Shown: positions 17,121 to 27,094, counted from the stretch's first letter. The stretch is 64,000 nt of DNA from Sphingomonas sp. (GCF_019746015.1 NZ_JAIESM010000065.1:1-64000); one strand, 5' to 3'. Notes: a model not told the origin generated them from the letters alone. Numbers and translations are program-made.

Positions 17121-19361
17121 TTACCGGCCGGGGCGATAACGGCGCTCGATATGATCGTTCAGATCCTCTGTGTAGAAATAGACCGGGCGCAGATCGCCGG
17201 TTGCGTAGCGGTCGGCCTGATCGTTGAAGTGGCGCGATTTGGGGTCACCGCTTTCGCCGCCGGCCGACACCGCGATGGCGCGCACGCGCGGGCCGAACTC
17301 CACAATGGCGACGAAGCTGTTGCCAAGCGTACCATAGCGGCGCTTTTCGCCCGGCGGCGTGCGCGTGCCGAACGAGGCGAGCGAGCCCCATTGCGCGCTG
17401 GTGAAGCCCACCGGCACGCTGTCCTCTCCATCGCTGAAGCGCGCGGTGATTGCCGGGCTGATCCGCTGGAAGCGGTTGACACTGCCCCAGGGCACTTCCC
17501 ACCCGCCGAAATCGGCGGTCAGCCGGTCGAGCGCCTTCGCCAGTGCTGCCAGCTGAACCTCTGCCGGGGCCTCCGCCATCAGGCGATAGCGGTCCAGCCC
17601 GACCGCATTTGTGCCCGCGCCGGCGGTGGCCAGCCACAGCGCCTCGCCCCAATGCACGGCAAGCGTCGTCGCGGTGGAGCCGGTGCCCCAGCGCCGGTCC
17701 CACCCTTTCAGCAGCGCAACCGGCGCCGCCAGCCGTGCCTTGAGCGGATGATCAGCGGCCAGCTTGTCCCAGGCGCTGACCAGCGGCGGGATCATCGGGT
17801 CGAACGCGGTCAGATGCGGGTCGTAGGCGGCCACGCGCAGCGCCTCGATCGACCAGTCGCTGCGCCCGGTGCCGAGCAGTTCGAGCGCATGCAGCCCGCG
17901 CGGATTTTCCCCCACCTGGTCCATATAGCGCGGGAAGCGCCGGGCGCTGGGGCTGGCACTGCCCGCCGCGCTCCACGGCCAGTTGTTGGTGTTCACCACC
18001 CAGCCGGGCGCGGGCGAGATGATCTGGGGCAGTTCCTGCACCGTGTGCAGCCCCTGCCAGTCGGTCGCGGTCACGCTGCCGTCGACCGGGCGGCGATAAT
18101 CGAACCGGTCGTTGCGCTTGGGCACGAATTGCGGGTGGAGATAGGCAATGTCGCCGCTTTCGGACGCGAGGATCGTGTTGTTGGAGCTGTTCGCCCGCCG
18201 CGCCGATTCCTTGATGTAATCGGCCAGCGTCGTCGCCTTGGTGCGCAGGAAGCTTTGCGAGAGCGCGGCGACCGGGCGGTTCATCAGCGCGGTGGCGATC
18301 CATTTGCCATCCGCCACGCCCGTCACAGGGCCGTGATGCGTGGCATAGGTGGTGAAGCGCCGCTCGGCAAAGCGCCCGTCGCGGGTGCGATAGCGCAAGC
18401 TGATCACCTTGGTGCGCACCGGCCGCTGCTCGCTGCCATAGCGATAGAAGCGGTCGCCGCCCTTCTCCAATATCGTCTCGGCGAATTCGTCGACGGTGTC
18501 GACGCCGCTCGATGTGTGCATCCACCCCAGATGCTCGTTGAAGCCCTGATAGATGAAGAACTGGCCCCAGGTGGCGGCGCCATAGGCGTTGAGGCCGGTG
18601 TCGCTCGTCACCTGCTGTTCAGCGCGGAAGAAGAAGCTGGTGTGCGGGTTGATCAGCAGCAGCGCATGCCCGCCCTGCGTCAGCCGCGGCGCGATGGCGA
18701 TGCCGTTCGAACCCCTGGGCTCCTGATAGGCGCCGGGCGTGCCGGCGGCGGCGAGCAGCGCACGGCGATAAGCGGCGCTTGCCGCCTTGCCGCCGTAAAA
18801 GGCCTGCAACCGGTCCAGCGGCACCCGTTCGATATCGCCGCCAATGCTGCCTTCAGAAAAGCTGAGCGCCATCCACGGCTCGAACTGGCGGATGACGCGC
18901 GGGCGCACCTGCGGATGGGTGAACAGATAATAGTTCAGCCCATCGGCCCAGGCGACCATCAGCTGTTGCAGCCAGGCCGGGCTTTCGACGTAGCGGCGGC
19001 GCAGATCGGCCGGGTCGACATAGAGCCGCTGGCGCAGATCCTGCCAGATTGCGCGCTCGCCCTCTGCCTCGGCCAGCCGGCCCAGCGCGGTGAGATAGTT
19101 GGTTTCGATGCGGTTGAAGTCGTCTTCTGCCTGCGCATAGATCATCGCGAACACCGCGTCGGCGTCGGTCGGCCCACGCACATGCGCGATGCCCCAGTCG
19201 TCACGGGTGATCATGGTGCGCTGGGCGCGCGCGGCCCAGCGGGCGCGTTCATTGGTGTCGGCGCCAACCTGGGCGGCAGCGGGGGCGGCAAGGCTGAGCA
19301 CGATACTGGCAGCGCCGGCCAGCAGGACGGTCGATTGGCGGGCGAAAATCATGGCCGTCAT
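17121..19361 (-). CDS. Penicillin-acylase-family Ntn hydrolase, secreted
   Basis: The protein has about 746 residues. The signal peptide MTAMIFARQSTVLLAGAA...APAAAQ supports ATG 19361 (19352 is possible). The sequence GSNGIAIAPRLTQGGHALL marks the autocatalytic site: the Ser after Gly becomes the N-terminal nucleophile of the beta chain after self-cleavage. Residues INPHTSFFF and the late Trp/Asn-rich part fit the family. Members hydrolyse amide bonds of acyl side chains such as beta-lactams or acyl-homoserine lactones. The substrate is not evident. It is downstream of a TonB-dependent receptor on the same strand, but a terminator lies between. Confidence 0.87.
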   Translation of the reverse strand: MTAMIFARQSTVLLAGAASIVLSLAAPAAAQVGADTNERARWAARAQRTMITRDDWGIAHVRGPTDADAVFAMIYAQAEDDFNRIETNYLTALGRLAEAEGERAIWQDLRQRLYVDPADLRRRYVESPAWLQQLMVAWADGLNYYLFTHPQVRPRVIRQFEPWMALSFSEGSIGGDIERVPLDRLQAFYGGKAASAAYRRALLAAAGTPGAYQEPRGSNGIAIAPRLTQGGHALLLINPHTSFFFRAEQQVTSDTGLNAYGAATWGQFFIYQGFNEHLGWMHTSSGVDTVDEFAETILEKGGDRFYRYGSEQRPVRTKVISLRYRTRDGRFAERRFTTYATHHGPVTGVADGKWIATALMNRPVAALSQSFLRTKATTLADYIKESARRANSSNNTILASESGDIAYLHPQFVPKRNDRFDYRRPVDGSVTATDWQGLHTVQELPQIISPAPGWVVNTNNWPWSAAGSASPSARRFPRYMDQVGENPRGLHALELLGTGRSDWSIEALRVAAYDPHLTAFDPMIPPLVSAWDKLAADHPLKARLAAPVALLKGWDRRWGTGSTATTLAVHWGEALWLATAGAGTNAVGLDRYRLMAEAPAEVQLAALAKALDRLTADFGGWEVPWGSVNRFQRISPAITARFSDGEDSVPVGFTSAQWGSLASFGTRTPPGEKRRYGTLGNSFVAIVEFGPRVRAIAVSAGGESGDPKSRHFNDQADRYATGDLRPVYFYTEDLNDHIERRYRPGR

Positions 19362-19390
19362 GCCTATCAGCCATGCCGTGCCGCGCAAAG

Positions 19391-19423
19391 AAAAACCCGG
19401 CGCGCCACGAATGACGCGCCGGG
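19391..19423 (-). terminator. Rho-independent terminator of the TonB-receptor gene
   Basis: On the minus strand a GC-rich stem of about nine pairs (cccggcgcg with cgcgccggg) is followed by TTTTT. It lies just beyond the receptor's stop at 19499 and before the acylase start. Confidence 0.85.
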
Positions 19424-19498
19424 AGTACCGGGGAATGATGCGCTTCCCAAATTCTGGAACGATCAGGCCGCCATCTGGTTGCCTGATCGCTCCCTTTA

Positions 19499-22399
19499 TC
19501 AGTTGAACGTGATGCGAACCCCGGCCACGAAGCGACGGCCGAAGCGCTCGAACTCGATCGTGCGCTGGCTGACGCCGGCATAGCGGCGGCCCTCGCCGTT
19601 CAGCAGGTTCGACGCATCGGCATAGACTTCGAAATTGGGCGTGATCGCATAGCGCGCCGAGACGTCGAGCTCGTCGTCCGCCGCCCAGTAGAAGTCACCG
19701 CCCGTCGTCGTCGCACCAGTCGCCAGGTTGAGGTCGCCCAGGCCGTCGAGCCAGTCCGAGCGATACTGATACTGCGCGCGGATCGAGAAGCCGTATTTCT
19801 CGTAATACGGCCCGATGTTCAGCACATAGTCCGACGTGCCGGGCAGGCGCACCGTGCGGGCATCGGCGCCGTTGGAGGTGCGCGCCGAGCTGCGGTTGAG
19901 CGTGGCGTTCATCTGGATGCCGAAGCCGCCCAGCCAGCTGTCGCTCTTGTCGAAATCGTCGACCTGGAACTGTGCGGTGGCTTCCGCGCCATAGATATAG
20001 CCCGAGCCGCCATTGACGATGGTGCTGAACACATATTGCGAGCGGTCAACACCTTGGGTGTTCAGCACGTCGCTGCCAAAGGTACGGGTGGAGCCGAACA
20101 GCACGTTGCTGACATCCTTGTAGAAGGCACCCAGCGAGAAGAAGCCGCCGAACTTGGGATAATATTCCCAATAGACGTCAACGCCGCGCGCACGTTCCGG
20201 CCGGGCATCGGGATTGCCGCCCGAAATCGTCAGGTTCGCGTCGTTGAAGGTGAAGTTGGGGCGCAGCACCGGATAATCCGGGCGAGCGGCGCCGGTGTTG
20301 AACGAGAAGCGCAGCTTGTGCTCGTCGGTGATGTTCCAGTTGACGTGCAGGCTGGGGAACACGCCCAGGAAATCACGCTGGACGGTCTGCAGCACCTGCG
20401 GCAGCGCATTGGCCGGCTGGCCGGGGCGCAGCGCCGGGTTCTGCGAGAAGGCCTGCGAGGTGTTGCGCACATTTTCCACGCGCAGGCCGTAAACGATATT
20501 GCCCCAGTCGAGCGTCGTTACCCCCATCGCCCAGCCCGAGGTGACCTGCTCGTTCACCTTGAAGAAGTTGCCCTGGGCAAAGACCGGCTGGGCAAAAGGC
20601 GAGACCGCGTTCACCAGGCCCTGGATCGCATCCTTCGAGAAGTAGCGGAAGTTGAAGCCCAGCGGCAGCTGGCCCAGATAGGGCTGGGGAATGGTGATCG
20701 CATCAAGCGTGGTCGGCACGCCAGAGCGCGCGAACACCGTCTGCGTGCTGCCCGGCACCAGGGTGGCCGGGTTCACGTCCAGCAGGAACTCGTGCACTGT
20801 CTTGGTGCGGGTGTCGAACTGGAAGCCGGCGGTGAACTTGGTGTCGCCGAACAGCTCGGTGCGGCGCGAGGCAACGATGCGGCCGGTATAGGCGTCGGTC
20901 ACGTCGGCCGCCCGCAAGCTGCGGATGCGGCTGAGCGGGATGGCGAAATCCTCGAACTGCTGCACGCGGGCGCCGCGCGACAACGTGCCGTCCGCCGCGC
21001 GCAGCGTGCGGTACAGCTCGACACGCGCATCGCTGGGGTTGCGCAGGTCATAGAACACCGTGGGGCGCTGCGTGGCGGTGGCGCCGTTGGTGCCGAAGCC
21101 GGGGCTTTCATAGTTGATCTGCGCCGGGGCCGAGCGGTCATCGACCGACTGGGTATAGTTCACCCGCCAGTTGAACTCCCACTTGCCGACTTCATGGTCG
21201 CCGCCGATGGTGTTGGTCTGCACCGACTGCAGGAATTCGCGGCTGAGCGCGTTATAGTTGATGTCGATGCCATAGACCGTGCCCAGGAGCGGCGTGTTGC
21301 CGGCGCACACATCGGCATAGCCCGTCGTGTTGGGCGCCAGCACCGGCGTTGCCGGGCAGGCAGTGGTCAGCTGCGGCACGCGGCCCTGCTGATCGTCAAA
21401 GTCGTAAATGCCGTTCCAGCGCAGCTCGTTGTCGGTGAACGCCGAATAGACCGAATAAGCGAATAGCCGGTTCTGGTCATTGGGGCGCCAGTCGAGCCGG
21501 ATGGTGCCGCTATAGTTGCGGCGCATCAGGCGATAGAGCTTGTTTTCGGTTTCGCGCGCCCAGATGCGCGGGCCGACTTCGCCGGCACCCAGCGGGCGGC
21601 GGTCCTGATCGACCGATTCCCAGTCCGTCTCGAAATTGTCGGTCGCCATCTTGCGTTGATACCAAGTGCCGGACACCAGCACGCCGATATCGCCGATGCC
21701 GGTGTTCCAGCGCTTGGAAAGCACCGCCGTGCCTTCAAATTCGGTGCCGCCACCCAGATCGCCATAACCGCCGCCCAGACGGAATGCGGCGTGGACGTCG
21801 CGGTAATCCAGCGCCGAACGGGTGACGACGTTGACCTGACCGGCAATGGTTTCGGCGGTCAGATCGGGCGTCACCGCCTTTTTCACGATGATCTGCGCGG
21901 CAATTGCCGAGGGGATCGAGTCAAAGCGCGCGTCGCGGCCTTCCGGGCTGATGATGTTGATGCCGTCGAACGCCAGCGTCGTCCAGTTGAGCGGCGCGCC
22001 GCGGATCGAGATGTAGCGCGCCTGGCCCTGGTCGCGCTGCACGGCCACGCCGGGCAGGCGGCCGGCCGCCTGGGCGATGTTCTGGTCGGGCAGGCGGCCC
22101 ACCGAGTCGGCGGACAGCACGCTGACCAGCGAGTCCGAATTCTTCTGCACGCGCAGTGCCGCATCCTGCGATTCGCGGATCGGGCGGGTGCCCGAGACGA
22201 CGACTTCGTCGCCAGCGGCGGTTTCGATGGTGGTGGTGTCGCCGGTCGGCGTCGTCTTGGGCAGCGAGGGGGTTTCCTGCGGCTTGGTCTGTGCCTGGGC
22301 GCCGGTGGCCGCCAGTGCGGTGAAGCAGGCGCCGCCGAGCAGCAAGGCACGAACAGCAACCACCGCGCGGGCGCGCGGGTTGAGCATCGACATCATCAT
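19499..22399 (-). CDS. TonB-dependent outer-membrane receptor
   Basis: The 966-residue protein has a signal peptide (VRALLLGGACFTALAATGAQAQ). A plug domain follows (RIxx-like SLVSVLSADSVGRLPDQNIAQAAGRLPGVAVQRDQGQARYISIRG), then a long beta-barrel ending in the terminal aromatic motif of outer-membrane proteins (RRFVAGVRITFN). Up to four in-frame ATGs occur at the start; 22393 sits at the best distance from GGGGGA. Such receptors import ligands with energy from TonB-ExbBD. The sequence resembles the large sphingomonad/Caulobacter group often used for carbohydrates or aromatics. The ligand is unknown. Confidence 0.94.
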   Translation of the reverse strand: MMMSMLNPRARAVVAVRALLLGGACFTALAATGAQAQTKPQETPSLPKTTPTGDTTTIETAAGDEVVVSGTRPIRESQDAALRVQKNSDSLVSVLSADSVGRLPDQNIAQAAGRLPGVAVQRDQGQARYISIRGAPLNWTTLAFDGINIISPEGRDARFDSIPSAIAAQIIVKKAVTPDLTAETIAGQVNVVTRSALDYRDVHAAFRLGGGYGDLGGGTEFEGTAVLSKRWNTGIGDIGVLVSGTWYQRKMATDNFETDWESVDQDRRPLGAGEVGPRIWARETENKLYRLMRRNYSGTIRLDWRPNDQNRLFAYSVYSAFTDNELRWNGIYDFDDQQGRVPQLTTACPATPVLAPNTTGYADVCAGNTPLLGTVYGIDINYNALSREFLQSVQTNTIGGDHEVGKWEFNWRVNYTQSVDDRSAPAQINYESPGFGTNGATATQRPTVFYDLRNPSDARVELYRTLRAADGTLSRGARVQQFEDFAIPLSRIRSLRAADVTDAYTGRIVASRRTELFGDTKFTAGFQFDTRTKTVHEFLLDVNPATLVPGSTQTVFARSGVPTTLDAITIPQPYLGQLPLGFNFRYFSKDAIQGLVNAVSPFAQPVFAQGNFFKVNEQVTSGWAMGVTTLDWGNIVYGLRVENVRNTSQAFSQNPALRPGQPANALPQVLQTVQRDFLGVFPSLHVNWNITDEHKLRFSFNTGAARPDYPVLRPNFTFNDANLTISGGNPDARPERARGVDVYWEYYPKFGGFFSLGAFYKDVSNVLFGSTRTFGSDVLNTQGVDRSQYVFSTIVNGGSGYIYGAEATAQFQVDDFDKSDSWLGGFGIQMNATLNRSSARTSNGADARTVRLPGTSDYVLNIGPYYEKYGFSIRAQYQYRSDWLDGLGDLNLATGATTTGGDFYWAADDELDVSARYAITPNFEVYADASNLLNGEGRRYAGVSQRTIEFERFGRRFVAGVRITFN

Positions 22400-22589
22400 T
22401 TCCCCCTAGGCCGCGCGACGATTCGCTGCGGTAGGTCGCGCCTAGGGGAGATTTGCTACATTGATTTTGCGCAATGGTGACTAAAGAATTGCCATTAAAT
22501 GACGATATCGCGTCCTTATGATGACATTATTATTGCAGCGGAAGGCATCATTGCGGTCGCCCAACCCAAAATAGTTGCTTTCGTTCAAT

Positions 22590-23681
22590 TTACGCGCTGG
22601 CGCTCGCGATATCGGCAACCAGTGCCTGATCCGCCCCGGCAGTGGGGGCAGCCACAGGTATCGGCGCGGGTGTTGCCGAAAAGCGCGGCGCCGGCGCCGG
22701 CTGAACCGCGCCGCCCACCGTCACAAAGGTTTCGCGCGCCACATTGTGCGGGTGGGCGGGCGCTTCCGCCAGCGAGAGAACGGGCGCGAAGCACACGTCG
22801 CTCGCTTCCATCAGCGCGCACCAGTCGGCGCGGCTGCGCGTGCGGAACACCGCCGCCAGCTTCTGCTTCAGTGCCGGCCAGGCGGCGCGGTCGAACTGCG
22901 CGTCGAACGCCGGGTCGTCGGCCAGCCCCGCCTTGGCGCGCAGCAACGCATAGAATTGCGGCTCGATCGACCCGATCGCCACATGGCCGCCATCGGCACA
23001 TTCATAGCAATCATAAAAGGGCGCGCCGCCGTCGAGCAGATTGGTGCCGCGCGTGTCGCTCATCAGCCCCTGCGCGTGGAAGCCATAGCTCATCGCCGCG
23101 AGCAGCGCGCTGCCGTCGGTCATCGCGGTGTCGATCACCTGGCCCGGCGCGCCGTTCTTCACTGCCAGCAGCGCGGCGACCATGCCGAACGCCATCACCA
23201 TGCCGCCGCCGCCGAAATCGCCGATATAATTGACCGGCGGCACCGGCGCCTCGCCCGGCCGGCCGATGCCGTGGAGCACGCCCGACAGCGCGATGTAATT
23301 GATGTCGTGCCCGGCCGCCTGGGCATAGGGGCCGGTCTGCCCCCAGCCGGTCATCCGGCCATAGACAAGGGTCGGATTGTCGGCGAGCAGCACGTCCGGC
23401 CCCAGCCCCAGCCGCTCCATCACGCCGGGGCGGAACCCCTCGATCAGCCCGTCCGCCTCGCGGCACAGCGCGCGGGCGGCGGCGACTCCCTCGGCGCTTT
23501 TCATGTCGAGCACCACCGAGCGCCGGTTGCGCAGCAGCGCTTCGCGCGGGTCCAGCCGGGCGCCGGGGCGGTCGATGCGGATCACCTGCGCGCCATGGTC
23601 GGCCAGCATCATCGCGGCAAAGGGGCCAGGGCCGATGCCGGCAAATTCGATGATCCTCACCCCCGCCAATGCGCCCGCCAT
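22590..23681 (-). CDS. CoA transferase family III, alpha-methylacyl-CoA racemase-like
   Basis: The 363-residue protein starts at ATG 23681 behind GAGGGAGAG. Family III markers are present: [32 protein letters not shown] at the N-terminus. [11 protein letters not shown] and [11 protein letters not shown] carry the His and Asp used by alpha-methylacyl-CoA racemase. Racemase action on 2-methylacyl-CoA is more likely than CoA transfer, because the usual transferase Asp context is replaced. It would serve degradation of branched fatty acids or sterol side chains. Confidence 0.88.
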   Translation of the reverse strand: MAGALAGVRIIEFAGIGPGPFAAMMLADHGAQVIRIDRPGARLDPREALLRNRRSVVLDMKSAEGVAAARALCREADGLIEGFRPGVMERLGLGPDVLLADNPTLVYGRMTGWGQTGPYAQAAGHDINYIALSGVLHGIGRPGEAPVPPVNYIGDFGGGGMVMAFGMVAALLAVKNGAPGQVIDTAMTDGSALLAAMSYGFHAQGLMSDTRGTNLLDGGAPFYDCYECADGGHVAIGSIEPQFYALLRAKAGLADDPAFDAQFDRAAWPALKQKLAAVFRTRSRADWCALMEASDVCFAPVLSLAEAPAHPHNVARETFVTVGGAVQPAPAPRFSATPAPIPVAAPTAGADQALVADIASASA

Positions 23682-23784
23682 GCTGCTCTCCCTCGTCGCT
23701 TGCGAACGACGCTAGCCAGATGGCGCGGCGCGCGCAAATCGGCGCTGGCGGCGCTGCCGATGGTCGTGCGGGCCGGTGTCGCGA

Positions 23785-23821
23785 TACCGTAGATGCAGGT
23801 CTTTGCTACCGTAGTTCTACG
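23785..23821. promoter_or_regulatory. Candidate operator upstream of the FixJ-type regulator
   Basis: Two copies of taccgtag lie 22 bases apart (23785 and 23807). The second merges into a perfect short inverted repeat cgtagttctacg (23810-23821). The spacing, two helical turns, and the position 57 bases before the regulator's start suggest a binding site, perhaps for the regulator itself. This is inference from symmetry only. Confidence 0.35.
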
Positions 23822-23877
23822 ATGTATATCCGCCAACGTTGTCATGAAGACGTGGGCTTTGGGGGAGGCATCCGACA

Positions 23878-24504
23878 GTGGCGCGGACGGTTTATGTTGT
23901 TGATGACGATGCGCTGGCCCGCGACTGGCTGGAGGAAACCATCACCCTGCTGCCCGATGTCCGGGTGGAGCAGATGACGTCGGGGCATGAACTGCTTGCC
24001 GGGCTCGACAGCCTGGAGAATGGCGTGGTGCTGATCGACCTGGCCATGCCCGGTCTGACCGGCATCGAAACGCTGGCCAAATATCGCGAGAATGTGGCCC
24101 GTTTCCCCACGATCCTGATGTCGGCCCAGCCCGATATCCGCGATGCGGTGGCGGCGATGCGGCTGGGCGCGCTGGATTTTCTGGAAAAGCCCTGCTCGCC
24201 GCGCGACCTGTTCGACAAGCTGCGAATGGGCTTTGACAAGATCGAGGAACAGCAGCGCGCGGACGAGGCGCAGGCCGACCTGGTCGAGCGCTTCGCGTCG
24301 CTCAGCGAGCGCGAGCGGCAGGTGCTGGAACAGCTGATCGACGGCCGGGTGAACCGCGAAATCGCCGCCGCGCTCGACCTCAGCGTGCGCACGGTGGAGG
24401 TGTATCGCGCCAAGCTGATGATGAAGCTGGGCGTGTCCAGCCTGGCCGAGGCAGTGACCAAGGCCATCTCTGCCGGCTTCGCCGCTGCCCCGGCGGGCGC
24501 CTAG
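23878..24504 (+). CDS. FixJ/NarL-type response regulator
   Basis: The 208-residue protein has an N-terminal receiver domain with acidic pocket VVDDD, phosphoacceptor Asp in VVLIDLAMPG and Lys in LEKP. A LuxR-type helix-turn-helix follows (LSERERQVLEQLIDGRVNREIAAALDLSVRTVEVYRAKLMMKLG). The GTG start at 23878 has GGGGGAGG upstream. No histidine kinase is adjacent, so the partner is unknown. It precedes the pilin-like genes on the same strand and may control them. Confidence 0.92.
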   Translation: MARTVYVVDDDALARDWLEETITLLPDVRVEQMTSGHELLAGLDSLENGVVLIDLAMPGLTGIETLAKYRENVARFPTILMSAQPDIRDAVAAMRLGALDFLEKPCSPRDLFDKLRMGFDKIEEQQRADEAQADLVERFASLSERERQVLEQLIDGRVNREIAAALDLSVRTVEVYRAKLMMKLGVSSLAEAVTKAISAGFAAAPAGA

Positions 24505-24609
24505 CCGCCATTGTCCGGCAACAGAAAAATCGTCCGCGCATTCGTCGTTAACGCAACGATAAGCCTGTTTCCTTACGTAACAATACGACTCCGGTGGCAA
24601 ATCGGGGTC

Positions 24610-25131
24610 ATGGCAACGGTTCGCAGCTTCTCACACCCCTTGATGCGGTCGCTGTCATATTTTGGATCGGCCTTGGGTCTGTTCGCGTTTTCCAGCGGCG
24701 CGAACGCCGAGACCCGGCCGGCACCCACCGCCGATGCGGCCGTTGAAATATTACGGGCCGCATCGGCGGCGCAGGCGCAACCGCTTGATTTCGGGCGGGT
24801 GCTGCCATCGCCATCGGGCGGGGACTTTGCGGTCCACCCCGATGGCCGGATCGATTGCACCGGCGGCCTGGTGTGCGACCAACGCGCCCGGCCGGCCGAA
24901 TTTCGTGTGACCGGCTCGGGCGAGCAGGTGGCGGTCGGCGTCTCCGACGCCGCCGCGCTGGTGGGGCCGGAAGGCGTGACGATTCGCCTGGTGCCGATGC
25001 TGTCGACGCGCACCTTGCAGCTGAGCGGCGGCGATGCGCTGTTAACAGTGGGCGGAACGATTGCGATCGGCCCTGCACAGCCCCCGGGCCGCTATGCCGG
25101 GCAATATGAAATAGATATTCAATATCAATGA
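24610..25131 (+). CDS. DUF4402-family pilin-like protein
   Basis: The protein has about 173 residues from ATG 24610, which begins a signal peptide (MATVRSFSHPLMRSLSYFG...GANA). The longer frame upstream lacks features of a real N-terminus. After cleavage it has the DUF4402 pattern seen in its three neighbours: LDFGRVLPSPSGG, a central CTGG...C pair, VGGTIAIG and RYAGQYEIDIQYQ at the end. These proteins are fimbrial-subunit-like and work with chaperone and usher. It is the most divergent of the four, with more charged residues. Confidence 0.78.
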   Translation: MATVRSFSHPLMRSLSYFGSALGLFAFSSGANAETRPAPTADAAVEILRAASAAQAQPLDFGRVLPSPSGGDFAVHPDGRIDCTGGLVCDQRARPAEFRVTGSGEQVAVGVSDAAALVGPEGVTIRLVPMLSTRTLQLSGGDALLTVGGTIAIGPAQPPGRYAGQYEIDIQYQ

Positions 25132-25276
25132 TTTGAACGAACATCGCCACCCGTGCCGCGCACCAAATTGTGGTGAGCACTCCCTTAACCAATCCCAATA
25201 ACCGACTGTGGAGGGCTTGGCGGCATGTTGTGCCTCGCCGGTCGCTGGGACCGGTTGAAGTGTTCAAGGAGTGCAT

Positions 25277-25774
25277 ATGAAGAGCTTTGTTGCAAAGGCC
25301 CTCGGCGTAGCCGGGGTCGTCGCTGGTGGTGCGCTGTTCGCGGTGCCGGCGCAGGCGCAGTCCGCCACGGGCGACGCGACCGTTCGTATCCTGCAGGCGA
25401 TCACCGTCACCAAGGCGGCCGATCTGAACTTCGGCAAGGTGCTCCCCTCGGGTGCGGCCAGCACCGTGGCGATTGCGGCCGATGGCAGCCGCACTTGCGG
25501 CGCGGGCCTTTCGTGCTTCGGCACCACCACGGCCGGTGCGTTCAATGTCACGGGTTCGGCCGGTGAAACCGTGTCGGTGGCGATCGACAATCCCACGATC
25601 ACGCTGTCGAACGGCGCGCAGTCGATGACGGTCGCGCTGACCGCTTCGACCAACTCGCTGCAGCTGGTGGGCGGCAATGGCAGCTTCCGCGTTGCCGGCA
25701 CGCTGAACGTCGGCGCGAACCAGGCCGCTGGCACCTATAACGGCCAGTATTCGGTCTCGGTCAGCTATCAGTAA
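25277..25774 (+). CDS. DUF4402 pilin-like protein, probable major subunit
   Basis: The protein has 165 residues from ATG 25277, with AAGGAG seven bases upstream, the best ribosome-binding site in the cluster. Signal peptide MKSFVAKALGVAGVVAGGALFAVPAQAQ. Mature part: LNFGKVLPSG, CGAGLSCFG (two Cys), VAGTLNVGANQAAGTYNGQYSVSVSY. Strong translation signals and a hairpin downstream suggest it is the abundant subunit. Very similar to the gene at 26594. Confidence 0.85.
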   Translation: MKSFVAKALGVAGVVAGGALFAVPAQAQSATGDATVRILQAITVTKAADLNFGKVLPSGAASTVAIAADGSRTCGAGLSCFGTTTAGAFNVTGSAGETVSVAIDNPTITLSNGAQSMTVALTASTNSLQLVGGNGSFRVAGTLNVGANQAAGTYNGQYSVSVSYQ

Positions 25775-25790
25775 GCAACACCCCCGTCAC

Positions 25791-25828
25791 GCCGCCGGTT
25801 CCCCCGCCTTGATCTCCCCGGCGGCGGC
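25791..25828. terminator. Hairpin after the probable major pilin gene
   Basis: Inverted repeat gccgccgg ... ccggcggc with a loop of about 19 bases, directly after the stop. There is no T-run, so it may stabilise or partly end the upstream message rather than act as a full terminator. Confidence 0.4.
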
Positions 25829-25873
25829 TTGAGGGTTAAGCCGGGCTTCACCTATCCGTGTAATGCTTGCCGG

Positions 25874-26335
25874 ATGGTGAAGCCCGGTCTTTACAGCGCA
25901 CTGGTCGCCGGTGCCGCCTTGCTGGCGGTGCCGGCGCACGCGCAAAATCCACGCCGCGCGCCCCGCGTGGAGGCGGCAACCCCGCTCAGCTTCGGCAAGA
26001 TCGCCGCCGGCACGCTGGCCGGCACCGTCACCGTCAGCCCCGATGGCGCGCAGAGCTGCACCGGCGTGCGCTGCCTGGGCGGCGCGCGTGCGGCCCAATT
26101 CACCATCACCGGCGCCAAGGATTATCTGGTCGCCATCACCCTGTCGCCGGCAACGCTCAGCAACGGGCAGGGGGCGACCATGCCGGCCAGCTTTGTCGCG
26201 TCGAGCGCGACGATGGTGCTGCGCCCGGGCAACAACAAGAACCCGTTCACCGTGGGCGGCACGCTGCGCATCGCCGCGCGCCAGCCGGAGGGGAGCTATG
26301 CCGGCACCTATATGGTGACGGTGGATTATCTCTAA
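25874..26335 (+). CDS. DUF4402-family pilin-like protein
   Basis: The protein has 153 residues from ATG 25874, which starts the signal peptide MVKPGLYSALVAGAALLAVPAHAQ. The mature part follows the family pattern: LSFGKIAAGTLAGTVTVSPDG, CTGVRC, VGGTLRIAARQPEGSYAGTYMVTVDY. The upstream TTG extension lacks support. It is probably a minor subunit or tip component of the surface structure built by the cluster. Confidence 0.8.
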   Translation: MVKPGLYSALVAGAALLAVPAHAQNPRRAPRVEAATPLSFGKIAAGTLAGTVTVSPDGAQSCTGVRCLGGARAAQFTITGAKDYLVAITLSPATLSNGQGATMPASFVASSATMVLRPGNNKNPFTVGGTLRIAARQPEGSYAGTYMVTVDYL

Positions 26336-26370
26336 GCGCCGCCCCGGTGCGCTGATATTGGCTGTTATCC

Positions 26371-26454
26371 CGTCATCCCGGGCTTGACCCGGGATCCCGC
26401 TTTTCCACGGCCGCTGCAAAGGCAGCTGGACCCCGGATCAAGTCCGGGGTGACG
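26371..26454. repeat. Intergenic repeat family 2, copy 1
   Basis: An inverted-repeat element beginning cgtcatcccgggcttgaccc and ending ccggatcaagtccggggtga + cg, with the inner block gcaaaggcagc. A related copy is at 36490-36569. Such elements are common between genes in alphaproteobacteria. Confidence 0.85.
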
Positions 26455-26593
26455 GGTCTCTCTGCTTCCGCGCATGCCCACCACACCAAAATCACGGTTA
26501 GCGGGATGCTAACCATATTGCGGCATCACTCCCCGTCAGCCGGCCCGCTGGAAACGTCGTCGGCGATCGAGATTTGATCTCTTGGGGTGTGGG

Positions 26594-27094
26594 ATGACGC
26601 GATTGACATTGATGATGCCCGGCGTTGCCGCCGGGGTGATGCTGGCGTGCATCGCGGCGCCGGCAGCGGCGCAGAGCGCGCGCGGCGATACCACCGTGCG
26701 CGTGCTGCAGCCGGTGACGGTGGTGAAATCGGCCGATCTGAACTTTGGCCGGGTGCTGCCCGCCGCCACCGCTGCAACCGTGGCAGTGGCGGAGGATGGC
26801 ACGCGCACCTGCGGCGCCAATCTGCGCTGCTTCGGCAGCACGACGGCCGGCGCTTTTACGGTGACGGGCAGCGCCGGTGAAACGGTGAGCATCACTCTTG
26901 CCAGCCCGACGGTGACGCTGCGCAACACCGGCGGCGCGCAGACGATGACGGCGACCATCGCCATCTCGATCCGCTCGCTGGTGCTGACCAATGGCACCGG
27001 CACCTTTCGCGTCGGCGGCACGCTGAACGTGGGCGCCAATCAGGCGGCCGGCACCTATACCGGCCAATACACCGTATCGGTGAATTACCAGTAG
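26594..27094 (+). CDS. DUF4402 pilin-like protein, paralogue of the major subunit
   Basis: The protein has 166 residues from ATG 26594 behind TTGGGGTG. The signal peptide ends ...AAPAAAQ. The mature part closely parallels the protein at 25277: ADLNFGRVLPAA, CGANLRCFG, GTLNVGANQAAGTYTGQYTVSVNYQ. Gene duplication is the simplest explanation. The chaperone gene follows after 101 bases. Confidence 0.84.
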   Translation: MTRLTLMMPGVAAGVMLACIAAPAAAQSARGDTTVRVLQPVTVVKSADLNFGRVLPAATAATVAVAEDGTRTCGANLRCFGSTTAGAFTVTGSAGETVSITLASPTVTLRNTGGAQTMTATIAISIRSLVLTNGTGTFRVGGTLNVGANQAAGTYTGQYTVSVNYQ

